Part shown: piece after piece, positions 10,441 to 22,515 of the stretch
Numbering within the stretch: the first letter of the stretch is position 1
Layout of the letters: each line of letters opens with the position of its first letter
NCBI GenBank assembly: GCA_038373885.1
Contig: JAWZYV010013147.1
Coordinates: 1-64,000, forward strand
Direction of reading: 5' to 3'
Origin: Cheiracanthium punctorium
Lineage: Eukaryota > Arthropoda > Arachnida > Araneae > Cheiracanthiidae
Length of the DNA stretch: 64,000 bases
Position numbers and translations under genes: made by a program
The notes under the pieces: model-generated
Told to the model about the DNA's origin: nothing
What the model saw: the letters and a program-made list of their open reading frames with translations, nothing else
The model's database searches: none

Positions 10441-12075
10441 TACGTTGATGTTCGCATCTACTACTGGGATCTTTTCATAGGGTCTTCTCAGGACTTTCCC
10501 TATTGCTTGGGGATGGTACAATAGACCCCTGGTCGCAGTGCCTGGCCTCCCCTCCAAGTCATAAGATAGAAAAAATGCCTAGTGTGTCTAAAATGAGCAC
10601 CTAATTTCTTATGTTTTAGCAGTCCGTTGCATAGTGACAGAATATTTGGGAAGCAACTTTTTCTCAACAATACAGGTAAGAGATGCAAGGTAAACATCAA
10701 TTTCTGATAATGAGAAGTAACTCATAGTTTTTTTTGGATCGGTAGGACCTTTATTAGAATTTTGTGTCTCTTTTTATAAAAGAAAAGCTTTTTATTTTTG
10801 CATATTTAATTAATGTGGTGCTTAATATCTACTGAGAGTTTTGGTGTGTACAATGCAAGATCAGATAGGTTATCTTGTTTTTATGTGATGTATCTTTTGT
10901 GCTGCTGTTTATAGATTGTCTTTGCATTATATTACATTAGATTATTAGTATTATGTTTTTACTAACTGTTTTTAAGTTATGCTTCAAATATTCATTAAAC
11001 TATGTTTTTAACCAATAAAATAATTTGTGCTGCATCAAAGGTCTTCTGGTTTTTATGATTCCCCAAAACGCCATGCTCACTGCACGTTAAAGGTAGTGGA
11101 GTCAAATTTATTTTAGAGAAGTCTGCCCAGTACTAGTTTGCCTGTGCAATGCAGAGACACATATGTCAGCAAACCATTATTGATTTAGTCTGATTTGTGC
11201 CCATTACTGTTCCATTGCAAGGAAAGGAAAAGTTTCCTTTGGTGTTTATTAAATAAAAAAATAAGGATAAAGCAAGAAAAGGTTATGAATGTTGCATTTT
11301 TTTGGCAACAATGAAGAGCTATAAAATAATGTTACCTACTTGTAAGGAGGTTATGAAATTTTATAATTTTGTAAGGTCAACTGTAACTTAAAAGTGGATA
11401 CTCAAAAAGAATCAGTTGTGTTACATGTAATGGAAGTTGTTGCTCCAAGAATCACACACAGCTGTATATCATAAAGCTTAATGTCCAGTTATATCCCATA
11501 CCTGCATTGTATAATTGATAAATATTTATCATTTGAAATGCAAAAAATGTAGTAAAATCCTAGAAACTATAGCTTGATGACAAAAGAGGAATCATGCACC
11601 AGAAGTTACAAACTATATAATATATGTTTATAAAGATGGAGAGTTTTTGCAATGTAATTGTTCAAAAGAGAAAAGAATAACAAAAGAGCAACTACTTTTC
11701 TTGACAGATCTGTGACTGTATAGACATTTCATAGACACAGAAACAAGAAAGAAAAATGAATTGAAAAAGTCAAAAGCTAGAACAATTATTGTAATATATT
11801 AACAGTACCATCATGTTATTGTATGGCATCATTTAAAAAGTCATCCATATGCGCTCTTATGTTCATGTCTTTCATTAGAAATATGGCACAATAAGGAAAA
11901 CATATATTTTGCCTATAAACATTTGTAGTGCCTATGATAATATTAACTATAATATTTGAAATCCTCACTAGCTGTAAACTTTAATTCATATCTGTAATTT
12001 TATTTATTTATTTATTCATATTAAAATATTAACACATAACCTGTATTGTTTTAAACAGCTCTTTTATTTTGTTAG
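10441..12075. other. SERAC1 intron, no recognised element
   Basis: AT-rich intron sequence with no coding signal, clear inverted ends or structural RNA. A Tc-like fragment or promoter could be hidden, but nothing supportable is seen. Confidence 0.5.
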
Positions 12076-12191
12076 GTGCTGTTGTGTTGGTTATCAGTAT
12101 AAAAAACTAACCAATAATTATAGAAAAAAGCAACATGAACAGTCATTAGAAGATGAAACTGTTTCTCCATATATATATCTTGAAAATAGTG
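12076..12191 (+). CDS. SERAC1: SERAC1 exon b
   Basis: The acceptor is TTTTGTTAG and the donor is G|GTATGT. The reading frame completes Gly from the previous exon, continues the hydrophobic stretch (CCCVGYQYKK) and then becomes polar with a basic-acidic linker ending in YIYLENSG. It is open throughout and leaves one base for the next codon, which fits exon c. There is no strong family motif. The call depends on phase continuity and position between recognisable exons. Confidence 0.72.
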
Positions 12192-12661
12192 GTATGTAAT
12201 GTTTCCTGCAGTTAAATTTTCTTTTTAATTTGATTACTAATATAAATTATACCATGTAGTTCATTATGTTCTATTTAGTAGCAATGTACTATTTACTGTA
12301 AGTATGTGTTTGATCATAGCTCATTCTAATGAATTTTTGGGGGGGGTGGAGAAGAGGGCATGATTGCCCCTATGAGTACTTTTAGAAGGAATCTTGCATT
12401 TGTAAGGGGATTTATATTTACAAAACAGTCAAGTACTAAAAATATTTTAAAAAATTCAGTATACTATAGAAATGTTCACTATACCAAATTCAAGGGGAGC
12501 ACTCAGGAGTGTGTGATTTTTTGTTAAGACCAGGTTAATTGCCAGCTAAAAAAATATACATCTGAAGATCCTTCCTTTGTTGGGAGGAAAAAATCATTTG
12601 AACTAATCAAAGCAAAAAATAAAGCAAATAAGTGTTATGAAAAACATTCTGGAATAAATTA

Positions 12662-12740
12662 GGCAAGTTGGAGTATTTAGGCTGATTTATTTTTTACCAA
12701 CTATGTGAAAAATTAATCAATCTAAATACTCCAACTTGCC
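12662..12740. mobile_element. 79-bp hairpin MITE
   Basis: GGCAAGTTGGAGTATTTAG at the left end is inverted at the right as CTAAATACTCCAACTTGCC, with TA at both flanks. The small size with nearly complete terminal pairing is typical of a minimal Tc1/mariner-type MITE. Confidence 0.8.
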
Positions 12741-13356
12741 TAGTTTACTTTAGGTTGATAGAATCACTTTCTAAAATACTCATTCTGGAATATGTTGCTG
12801 AAAGTTAGATTTGCTTTAAAAGTGAAAATGCCACTTTTACGATGCCGCAGCATCTACCACTCTGCAGCTCTTTTATAATTAAAATATTTTAAAACTCAAA
12901 ACAGCTCTAAAGTTTCAGCTACCATTTAATATTTGAATTGTAGACAGGTGCAATATTTAAAATATGTGTCTGCAATGCTATATCACTTGCTGTTAAGTGC
13001 ACCCATACTAATTATAAAAATATGCGACTATCCCTAATAATTTGACAACCCACTGTACTTCAGTGACGAATTTAGAGGTGTGGAGGCCTTAAGGCAAAAA
13101 AGGAGTGGAGACACCTGTTTATTTTTCAAACAAGTTAAATAATGTTTTTGTTCTGTGTGACGAAGTGGGTTCAGCATTAACTCATGGCCTAGCGGTTCCA
13201 GGTTCAATTCCCATTGGAGATAGATTTTATTTACCTAAAAAATAATGTCTACCTTTTGTCTGGTGTTTCACTCTTAATGTAAGGTTGACATGGCTCATTA
13301 ACTTATTCCATTTTGTCAATAGTATGTGAAATGTGTGCAAAAAAACATTGTATTGC
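12741..13356. other. Intron with repeat fragments
   Basis: The segment at about 12972-13040 resembles 17994-18062 (shared AAGTGCACC-type sequence next to a Tc1-like relic). A hAT-like CAGTGACGAATTTAGAGG lies near 13062. At 13186-13212 a TGGCCTAGCGG word is followed by GGTTCAATTCC, which resembles tRNA promoter boxes but with spacing too short for a tRNA. Confidence 0.4.
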
Positions 13357-13874
13357 ATATGACCGGGGCCTTCGCGATCGCAGTAGTTTCTCTTTTCCTC
13401 CGGGCCTGCTTCGAGGAGATCATGACGTCACGCAAGAGATCTGACTCTCTCAGCCCTCAACCACTGCAGCGGTTAAGGAATACTTAGACTTTTGCTATAT
13501 GTGTACTTGTTTTTATGTAAACATACTTGTAATGTTACACAATAATTAAATTATTAAAAATGTAAATATTTAATCGATATGCGTTCAATGACGTTATGAA
13601 AATATAGGTCGAAATGTAGCGTTGTTTCAAAATTGACTCTTATTATCTCTCCATGCTGTTTCCATGAGCTGCCTTTTTAAGTTCTTTATTGAATATAATT
13701 TTTATTAATAAAAATAGACGAAAAGGAATCCTGAAAAAAAAAAAAAGCTTTAGAAAATTGCTTCTAAACAATCAAGACCTGTTAAAAATAATTTCATAAC
13801 AACAACAACTACAAATCTAAACTTCGGATATATTTTTATTTGAGGAACTGCTTTTTAATTCTATCAAGATAAAT

Positions 13875-14053
13875 TGTTACCATTATAATAAAGACACATA
13901 AAACATTATTTAATACGGCGGATTAATTAGTTAAAACTTTTTATTTGGGAATACCTTATTCCCCCGTACACGATATATATTTCGGATATATACCGAAATA
14001 TATATCGTGTACGGGGGAATAAGGTATTCCCAAATAAAAAGTGTTACCATTAT
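13875..14053 (-). mobile_element. Penelope-like inverted pair inserted in THAP element
   Basis: The insertion at 13887-14041 is flanked by TGTTACCATTAT (13875-13886 and 14042-14053). Two short 3' ends of the same Penelope family as at 8372-9471 face each other around a 7-base ATATATA centre at about 13989. Only the left end carries the unique tail (13887-13935, ending near TACGGCGGATTAATTAG), so the genuine 3' end points to the minus strand. It shows the same design as the larger palindrome and postdates the THAP element. Confidence 0.87.
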
Positions 14054-14957
14054 GTTTGTTGATATTTATTTCTTTAGATAATTGAAGAAAAAATTAGATA
14101 AGGTCACACTTAAACTAAAACTATAAGAAAGAAACATTTTCTGGCTTATTATACTAAAAAATGTCTTAAATAATTATCTTAACAGTGGTTTGATTGTGTG
14201 TATATATATTAAAAATTACCTTATTGTTAGTTTTTTTAAAATTTGATTTCCAATATCTTCTTAACATATTATAAATATATGTTTAAGTACTATATTATCC
14301 AGTTTTCATATCAATTTCTATTAACTTCCAATATAAAAGTATGTATTAAACAAAAATTCAGTTTCGCAATAAAAGTGTAGAAAACATTTAAGAAATGAAA
14401 ATTAGTAAATTTTCAAATTGTTTTCTTTAAATACTTTTACTGATTAATTAAGGAATTTAAAATGTACGCACGGTAATTTTGTATCTAAAAATAATAATAA
14501 TAATGTTGATTAAAAGTGTCTGCTTTAAGTTATAAAGAAATGCAATTACAGATTTAATTAAATTTTATTGAAAAATAAAATGTAATTTACATAATATGCA
14601 TACAATCTCCATAAACGGTTAAGCAATACAAATATTCACTAAAATAACACTTTTAAAGATGTTCTCAAATGTAAAAATAATTTTCACTAGAAGTATTTCG
14701 GAATTAAATTGCTCAGAAGCAAGCTTTATATACTTCTATAAGTTTCACGTATAGAAACTGTTCATTCAAAAATGTAAACAATATACTATAACTAGTACGG
14801 TTACAATAATAAATATCACAAATTATGAAAAAAAATACCTTATTTATCTTTCTTTTAACAAATAAATTTAAAATGAGGTTCACCAATTACAGTTTACGTA
14901 TTTTTGCAATTTACTTTTGGAATTTCCTGAACACAAATATCTAACTTGGGATTCTAT
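14054..14957. other. Non-coding interior of THAP element
   Basis: AT-rich sequence between the Penelope insertion and the broken transposase. It is probably the 3' untranslated part of the element. No features are seen. Confidence 0.5.
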
Positions 14958-16420
14958 TTATAAATATTTTAAACCTGAGAGACTGCACTCAGTTTCATTT
15001 GCCAATAACGACAATTTTCTTTTTGAGTTGTTGAATTGCCTGTTATGATTTTTAATTTTTGTGTAATTATTAAGGAAAATATTTGTTATTATTGACAAAC
15101 ACTGTTTAAGCAGACTTTGAAAATCATATCCACAATTGCATTTAACAGAAAAATCAATTCCTAAGATTTCAATTTTTTCAATTGCAAGTTGAACAATGAG
15201 ATATTTGGGTTCAGGAAATTCTAAAAATGAATTTTCATATCGCTGACTAATAAGCTTTTGGAAAATTTGGAAAGTATTTACTATGACAAATATTAACAAC
15301 TCTTGGGGGCATTTAAGCTGACCTCTATCAGTTAGCATAAAAAATTTATAAACTTCATCAGAACACTCAATTTCTAAAATTTCATTTCTTACTAATACAA
15401 ACAAGCACTCAGAACATTTTATTTTCTGAGATATTTTATGCGCTGCATAACCTGCAAGATATATCAAAACAGACATCACATCATTTTTAATTTCTGTGTC
15501 ATCACTGCTATTAAATACATCATAAATATACTCTGGTATTTCCAGTTCTTGAACTACATCAGGTGTATTTTCGCAGCTAAAATCCTTTAGCATAAATTCC
15601 CCATTTTTCTAGAATACATTCCATTGCAAGAATGCATTCCATTGCCACTAAGAATGCTTAGCATATCTTAATACCACCACATGCTCACCATATGCTTAGC
15701 ATATCTTAAAAGTTAAATTATTTTCATTGGGTGATAGATGGCTCAAAAGACTTTCAAATTTTGTCCATCTATCACATTTATGCTCTTTGCCTAATAACCA
15801 TTCAAAAGATTTTATGTCAACAATAGAATTATCACAAAAAATCTCAACATTAAAATTTGATGAAATTTTAAAACTGACAGTCACTTTTGGTACATCTTTC
15901 TCTCCTAATTAAAAAAAAATTAGACACTCACCTCTGGTTACATGTATCCAATCAGTGCCTAATAATTTGTTTGCACACTTATCGCGAAAGTCATCAAAAG
16001 ATGTAATTAAATCGCTAGTCATCCATTGATTAAATTGTTCGTCTTCTCTGTTAGTGATTTTTGTCCTGCGTTCATTTGGATCTTTTCTCTTTGGCGGTAG
16101 TGTTTCAGTAAAATATGCAGATAAATTTTCAAACACTGTTGGATAAGCTTCGGGTGTGGGCGTAATTTTTTTTCGAGGCACAACTAATTCGGTTCCATCA
16201 TTACGTTTCACCCTGTCTTCTCGTTCTCATACGATAAAGCGCTCTTCAAATGTTTTATACATAAGACAGATGTTGAGCTAGGATAAAAGTGTTGTCTTCT
16301 GATTTTACTTATCCATAATTGCTTCTTCTCTGCATCAGTAGGGAACTTAAAAACAGTAGTGTACGCCTCTTCATTATCGTAATTTGATCTGCATCCTGGA
16401 GCACAGCATTTTCGTCCCAT
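14958..16420 (-). pseudogene. THAP-domain (P-like) transposase, fragmented
   Basis: Reading 16420 downwards: MGRKCCAPGCRSNYDNEEA begins a THAP zinc-binding domain, with C-x4-C at the start and CIKHL supplying the later Cys and His. A second frame (16211-15909) has YPTVFENLSAYF, close to the end-of-THAP motif, and DDFRDKCANKLL. A third (15884-15696) has SFEWLLGKEHKCDRWTKFES. A last one (15593-14958) has LIYLAGYAAHKI and a C-x2-C pair. These blocks occur in this order in THAP-type transposases. The catalytic RNase H-like core and GTP-binding insert are missing between the third and fourth blocks, and frames are shifted, so it is non-functional. Introns could explain some breaks. Confidence 0.78.
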
Positions 16421-17160
16421 GATTTCTAAAATGAAAGCAAAAAAATCTACACATAATAGCGTTCATAATTTTATATTACATAACACCTATATAATCTAAC
16501 GCTAAGTAAGGATTTTTACATGCTGATTTTCAAATAAATAAATAAATAAATCTACATATATTACGTATTATTATTTTTTAAAATAAGAAAGAAATTACTT
16601 ACCAATGCTTCTGAAATCTTCTGTATCTCCTTAAAATCCCCGCTTGTCGCGTGGTCTTGCTATTAGTTTCACTACTTGTCCAGCTTGTGTAACAAATTAA
16701 AAATAATGCATATTTAAATAATAAAAATAAGCCGAAAGGTACATTTTAAACAAAAGCAAGAGCACAAATGCCTTCAACCACGTGCACTGCAATACAGCAC
16801 AGTGCAGGTGTAGGGGTAGGCGTGCAGGCGTCCAAAGCAGAGGGTTAGTCAGACCTGGGGATCTGGTTAGATCTCGTTTGTGACGTCACGCCTCTCTTTG
16901 AACGTCTCGAAGCAGGCCCGTTAGAAAGAAGAAACTACTGCGATCGCGAAGGCCCCGATATGACCCCTTTGTTGATAAAGGTCATTATATTATATTTTAA
17001 TTATTCAATATTTGTTAGAAAATGTTACATAAAAATGTTTATTGCAGGGGCCCCACTTGTGGAGGCCACGGTGCTGCATTCCCAGTTGCTCTACCCTAAT
17101 CCAGCCCTGGTATATTACTTTTTAACTGAATATTCTACAATATTTGTATATTTCTTGCAG

Positions 17161-17313
17161 GTAATTATTTTGAGCCTATTGAAACCAGTTTATCTGTTGG
17201 GAAAAAAATAAGTTTACCAATCTATTGGAAAATTCTGAAGCTGTGTAAATCTAAGAATCATAAAGTTCGCCTAAAAGCTGTAGAATCTTTGTCAAAATTA
17301 ACTTCTTTAGAAA
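17161..17313 (+). CDS. SERAC1: SERAC1 exon c
   Basis: The acceptor is TTTCTTGCAG and the donor is A|GTATGT. The product includes YWKILKLCKSKNHKVRLKAV and then ESLSKLTSLE. This matches the SERAC1 region where a hydrophobic helix with basic residues is followed by a repeat-type helix (human pattern LLLRKS...RLEAVREMSE). It ends one base into a codon that the next exon completes as Lys. Confidence 0.88.
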
Positions 17314-17639
17314 GTATGTACTTTTTATATATTTTATAGCAAACTTATTTATCTAATTACAATTATGATTATTAAAAAATGTTAACAAGATATGAAATGT
17401 GCTGGTCATCATAATTAAAGAATAATAACAGAAATTAATTATAACTCATACTTAATGAAAAATTATAGAAATTTGTACAAAAGCATTAGTTAACATAAAT
17501 TATAATATTTGACAGTTGATCACTTAAAATATTGAAATTAAAACCAAATTTATGAAAATTAAGAAATGGTAGAAAAATTGAGTCACTTCTTATGGATTAT
17601 TTTTCTTTTTTGATATGGTGTATAGTCATCTCATACTTA

Positions 17640-17960
17640 CAGGCCTACCTCACTTCTTGATTTCATAAACTGTATCAGACTGTTGATCAAGTCTTGTGGA
17701 ATTGCACACCACTATTCGAAAAGTGCACTTTTCAGAGTCTGGGGAAGAATTTCACGAGCTGAAATTCATTGTCATAAGTATCCCACACATGTTTAAATGG
17801 GTTCAAGTCGGGTGAGTAAGGTGGCCAATTTATTTGAGTGATACCCTTCTATTTGTAAGTATACTGACCCTGCATAAGTTCGATGTGGTCAAGCATTGCC
17901 ATTGATTAGCAAAAACTGAGCCAACAGCATCCCTAAAACTCCTATTTGGGGTTTCAAAAC
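17640..17960 (-). pseudogene. Tc1-like transposase relic (C-terminal part)
   Basis: The minus strand reads NWPPYSPDLNPFKHVWD followed by an open helical stretch to FFPRL. This is the C-terminal catalytic block of Tc1-like transposases (WP-x-x-SPDLNPIEHVWD), but the Glu of the DDE triad is Lys here. Stops follow. It is a decayed copy. Confidence 0.72.
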
Positions 17961-17993
17961 CTTGCCCATATATATTTTTATTTAAAAGTCATA

Positions 17994-18430
17994 TTTGCAG
18001 TGCTATACCATTTCAAACTGCTGTCAAGTGCACCTGAACTAATTGCAAAAATATGTGATTGTTCTTAACAGTTTGGCCTTCAAATGAATCTACAACCATC
18101 ATTACTGTGATTGTTTGGCAAAAAATGTTTTCCAGCAAGATAACACAAGGCTTCAAATGAAGATAACTGTAAACACAGCTACATACAAAACATGCCCCTA
18201 TTTTAGGAGTGGGCAGCAGCAAACTGTAATCCCTCTCCTATAGAGAATATTTGGCAAATTCTTAAGATTGCACATCATCATTTCTGCAGTATTCAACAGT
18301 TGTAAGATTATCTGCCTAAGAAATTGGGGAAGGTTCCTTCTGGCACATGGACAGTTTAATTTCATCCAAGTCTAAATGCATTACTGCGATTATCCACATA
18401 TGATGGCAATGTCACCTCTTGGTGATCAAA
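17994..18430 (+). pseudogene. Second Tc1-like transposase relic
   Basis: On the plus strand FQQDNTRLQ (second catalytic Asp), then PSPIENIWQILKIAHHHF (catalytic Glu) and a C-terminal KLGKVPSGTW segment are separated by frame changes. Orientation is opposite to the adjacent 17640-17960 relic. A segment resembling its 17994-18062 edge also lies at about 12972-13040. Confidence 0.68.
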
Positions 18431-19098
18431 CTGAACAAGCATTTTGGACTTTTGTTGTACAAGGAAATACTCTTCCATTGTTCCATTGTTAGTGTTTTCC
18501 ATTGTGTTGTTGTAAACAGACAGTATTATCATAACTGTCTGTTTTTAGTAAACAAATGCTGTTATAATGTTGCATTCAGCATATCAAATGTTAATAAAAC
18601 ATTTCTTTTGCATATAAAACCTATTGTTTCCACACTTTCCTCGTTTAAGCTATTTTTAATGTAAATCAACTTCATTGATGTTGACATTGTATATTCGAAA
18701 TTTTTTAACAAAAACTTGCAAAGAAAGAAATTTAAAAATTTTAATAAGATTTATTTAAATTGTTTTTAGAAAATAGTTTTTGCAAATTAAGTTTAAACAT
18801 TTGATGTCCATGTTAAAATCTGCTTTAAATATTTTTGTTACCTTACCATAGCTTTCACATGGGAAGGGTCCATTTTTACATAAAATTTGATTGATGGTAA
18901 ATTTGATTATAAATAACTTGTAAAAAACTCTTGTTTTATTTACCTAGTGAGTAAATAGCTCGATTAATTTTCTACTGTTGTAAAAATTTGAAAACTGTTA
19001 TATAAAGCACTTATCTTGTTATATATTTGTGTTATTTTCACTAAATCTTTGTTTATTTAACCAATTATTCTGTTTCTAATGTTAATTGTACTTATTAG

Positions 19099-19217
19099 AG
19101 TGGCAATATATGGCTATTGCTCAAGCTTGTGACATAGATACATCTATAGGCCTTGCTAGAAGTCATAACACTAGTCCATATTTTTTTCTTCACCCTCCAT
19201 TTAGAGATCTAGAAAAG
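19099..19217 (+). CDS. SERAC1: SERAC1 exon d (IAQACD / GLARS block)
   Basis: The acceptor is CTTATTAG and the donor is AAG|GTAACA. The product reads KWQYMAIAQACDIDTSIGLA followed by RSHNTSPYFFLHPP. It aligns without gaps to one of the most conserved N-terminal blocks of SERAC1 (W-x-Y-x-IAQACD-x-T-x-IGLARS, then an aromatic- and proline-rich run). The exon ends in phase 0. Confidence 0.93.
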
Positions 19218-19309
19218 GTAACATTTAGTTGTCTAGCTAGTTAATTTTATGATTGAACTTTATTGATTATTTTTTGTATTGGTTTTTTATTTGTTCTTTT
19301 ATAAATATA

Positions 19310-21040
19310 CAGGGTGTCCCAAAAATGTGGTAAAATGCTTTATCTATTTGAGATCATCTTTGTTTAGAGATGCTTTGCAACATTTTATGATGAAGGGCTG
19401 AAAGATTGTTACCACCTTTTTTGGAACGGATGTCTTAAAAAGGCATGTTGAGAGATATCTTTAGAAAATGATGATCAGGGGGTCAAATGTATGTGTCAGG
19501 GGGTCAATGATGATCAGGGTCTCATATACAGGGTTGCGACATTTTATGATGAAGGGCTGAAAGAGTGTTACCACCTTTTTGAGAACAAGGTGTCCTAAAA
19601 AGATTGTAACATGCCTTAATTCTTTATCTATTATCTATTAAGATAATAATTGAGATAAGTGGACAATATAAATAGAAAAATAAAGAAGTTCTAAATAAGG
19701 TAAAAAGGACTGTTAAGAAAAAATTCCTCTCATTAGTTTTTTAAAAGTTCCGCTTTTTAAAGTTGTATACAACCACTGTACAAAAAATTTACAATTAGTA
19801 AAATGTGCCCAATGCACTAATGTAATGAAGTACAAAATTTGGGCTTTTCATTATAAAACATCTGAGAGATATCTTTAGGCAATGATGATCAGGGTCTATA
19901 AATCAGGGGGTCAAATGTATGTGTCAGGGGGTCAATGATGATCAGGGTCTCATATACAGGGTTCCTGACATTTTATGATGAAGGGCTGAAAGAGTGTTAC
20001 CACCTTTTTGAGAACAGGGTGTCCTGAAAAGATTGTAACATGCTTAAATTCTTTATCTATTAGAGATAAGTGGACAATGTAAATAGAAAAAAAAAGTTCT
20101 AAATAAAGTAGGAAAAAGTACTGTTAAGAAAAAATTCCTCTCATTAGTTTTTTAAAGTTGTATATAACCACTGTACAAAAAATTTACAGTTAGTATAATG
20201 TCCCAAATACACTAATGTTATGAAGTGCTGTGGTCACCACTTATTCCGGTCATATCGGGACAGATTGAAATTGACCAGAATAACTGAATTCCAAAATAAA
20301 TGGCAGTACCAAAAGTAAGAGTGAGAAAATTTAAGAAAAAAATCAATAAATTAAATCATAAATATGAACTATATTAGTTTGTAGTTTAACATATGCACAT
20401 ATTTATCAATGAATAAAGAAGTAAACAAGTGAAAAAATACATATGTACATTTATTTTTTTAAATATTACTTCTTGGAGGAAAAATTCAAAATTAAAGGCG
20501 TTTTAGGGGCATAGTGAATAGAATCTTACTTAATGTTAAAAAGAAGTGATTTACAATGTTCTCCTCAAACGCTCTATGTAATAAGTTAGTTGCGTTCAGC
20601 AAATCTACTTTTGTAATGCTTAACCGGTTCAGGCGCACATCGTGGTCATCATCATCATCAGGTGTCTCATTGGTTATAGGTGTAAGATTGATCATTATTT
20701 TTATTAAAATTCTGTTAAGTGTATTAGCAATTATTTTGATTGAATTACCTTAACAACACACAAATATGAGTCATCTTTAACTGGCTTCAACTCCACCCTG
20801 AAATTAAGTCGAAAACTTCATAATCTCCAACAATTATCTGACCAGATAAAGCAACACTTACTACCGAGGTAACCTTTGGAAAACCAGTACAATTTGGCTA
20901 TTTTGTTCTGTTCATGCCGATTTTTATCAGAATAAGCATCTCACCGGATAAACCTCTGCCCAAAATAAGTGGTGACCATTGTACAAAATTTGGGCTTTTC
21001 ATCATAAAACATCTGAGATGTATCTTTAGACAATGATGGT
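19310..21040. repeat. ~430-bp tandemly duplicated repeat
   Basis: A unit containing CAATGATGATCAGGGTCTCA, then CATTTTATGATGAAGGGCTG and GTGTTACCACCTTTTTGAGA is repeated with a period near 428 bp (for example GTGTCAGGGGGTC at 19493 and 19921). A partial third copy precedes at about 19310-19490 and the second copy resumes after 20982. The left edge starts TACAGGGTGTCCC, a common DNA-transposon end. The second unit is split by the element at 20228-20981. Confidence 0.75.
20228..20981 (-). mobile_element. Pogo/Tigger-like non-autonomous element
   Basis: The ends contain TGGTCACCACTTATT and its inverse AATAAGTGGTGACCA within about 4 bases of TA (TG at the left, TA at the right). The intact relative at 19821-19850 reads straight through AATGAAG-TA-CAAAATTT, which fixes the insertion point. 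The minus strand at 20695-20492 encodes an acidic and helical fragment (TPDDDDDHDVRLNRLS) resembling the C-terminus of pogo-type transposases. The interior is otherwise non-coding. Confidence 0.72.
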
Positions 21041-21870
21041 TAGGGTCTATACATGGCTGTTCCAAACCTTTGCTTTCTTAAGTTTCAATTTGTGAAAGTG
21101 ACCATGAAAGATAACAGCACCCAAAGCCTAAATAACTTTGAAAATTGAGTTTTTATCAAAACTACAAAAATTGTTTAAATTGAAATGTGTCTTAGATGAT
21201 TTGACATTTTTGTTTTGATATCATTAATAATCACTTTTACTGTTAAATTTTTTGACAAAAAAAAGGAAGAAAACAAATGTGTGTGTTATCTAATATTTCA
21301 TTGGTAGTGAAATTTTAATTTAAAAAAATCAGTCTGAAAATTTTTATCACATTAATTAAAGAATAATTTATACAAATAATTTTCCCTATTTGCAATTTAG
21401 AAATATAGATTATTATACATAAGCACACACCTACACACATTGAATAGAATGAGTTAAATGCTTGATAAGGCATGTACAGTATACCCTAGTGAAATATTAG
21501 TGTGCAGCAAGGATGGAAATGGATATTGTGAGACTAATAACCTATAATTTTTCTACTGGTGTGTACCTTTTAGAAAAACTATCTCGAGAAAGAAAATAAC
21601 TTTAAGTATTTAAAAATGTTAATGATTTATCAATCGAGTTAAACATTGTACTGGGTCATTCCATATAAAATCGACAAATTTTAAGAAATCTTTGTGCTGC
21701 CCCCTTTTTGATTTTCATGAAATTTTGTGGGTGATATGTAACTATCTTCTGTATCCCAAAACAGTTTTTTTTATTTTTTAAGAAAAATTGTTCTTGAGAT
21801 ATATCCATTTGTTTGCTCCGTGGTTGATTAAAAAATGCCATTTTTAGGCTCATTTTCTAAAAGCTGTAAA

Positions 21871-22086
21871 CAGGGGTGGCGAACCTTTATGGATTAACAT
21901 GTCATTTTTTCTAAAGAAATGTTTAATATGAGGCCATAGATGTGCCGTCAAATAATTTGACTTAGTGGCCGTTCGATCATAATACTTCATAATGAATTTT
22001 GTTATTTTTAATTAAAATTGCATAACCGTTTTGATTGATGGCGTGTCCAAAATATTGAGTCGCATGTCATTGGTTTGCCATCCCTG
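21871..22086. mobile_element. 216-bp hAT MITE
   Basis: The ends are CAGGGGTGGCGAACC and the inverse of GGTTTGCCATCCCTG. Flanking CTGTA-containing words (GCTGTAAA on the left, GCTGTAGA overlapping the last base on the right) suggest an 8-bp duplication with one change. No coding sequence is present. Confidence 0.72.
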
Positions 22087-22515
22087 CTGTAGAAGTTTTA
22101 TTTGTAATAGCAGGAAAATCCGATAGGGCTTATTGGAAAACTTAAAGAATGGACTTTTAAATGCAAATAATAAAATAGATTTATATTAAGCATAAATACA
22201 GCTTTTTTGAACATCAAGTAGTCATTCACAAACTAATGATTTGTGTCATTTTAAGCATTTAAAAAACAATGAAGGAAGCAGCACTTTAGTCAAAATATTT
22301 TTATGCTTTGAAATTAAAGCCTAGTCTATTTCATATTAAGTTTTTTCCAAATAAAGCTTTCCTTCTAAGCTAACTTAAAATATGTTGATGATATTCTTTG
22401 TTTACAGTTTACTTTTATTAAGGATGTTTAACAAACATCTGTGATAAAATAATACAAGTCTTATTATTATATTTAGTAAATTGATTTAAGAAAGTTTTGG
22501 TAAAGTTTCTAAATA

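Larger units (their letters stand above)
13364..16957 (-). mobile_element. THAP/P-element-like DNA transposon, internally deleted
   Basis: Perfect terminal inverted repeats of 28 bp (starting CGGGGCCTTCGCGATCGCAG) lie at 13364-13391 and 16930-16957, with interrupted pairing for another 45 bp or so that includes TGACGTCACG. Both sides are flanked by ATATGAC (13357-13363 and 16958-16964), extendable to ATATGACC if the first element base is shared, which would fit the 8-bp duplication of P-type elements. Inside on the minus strand is a broken THAP-type transposase gene, and at 13887-14041 a later Penelope-like insertion. The element lies in a SERAC1 intron in opposite orientation. Confidence 0.87.

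Noticed and set aside
13186..13212. tRNA-like A and B boxes
   Set aside because: The two boxes are almost adjacent, so no tRNA fold is possible. At best it is a SINE scrap.
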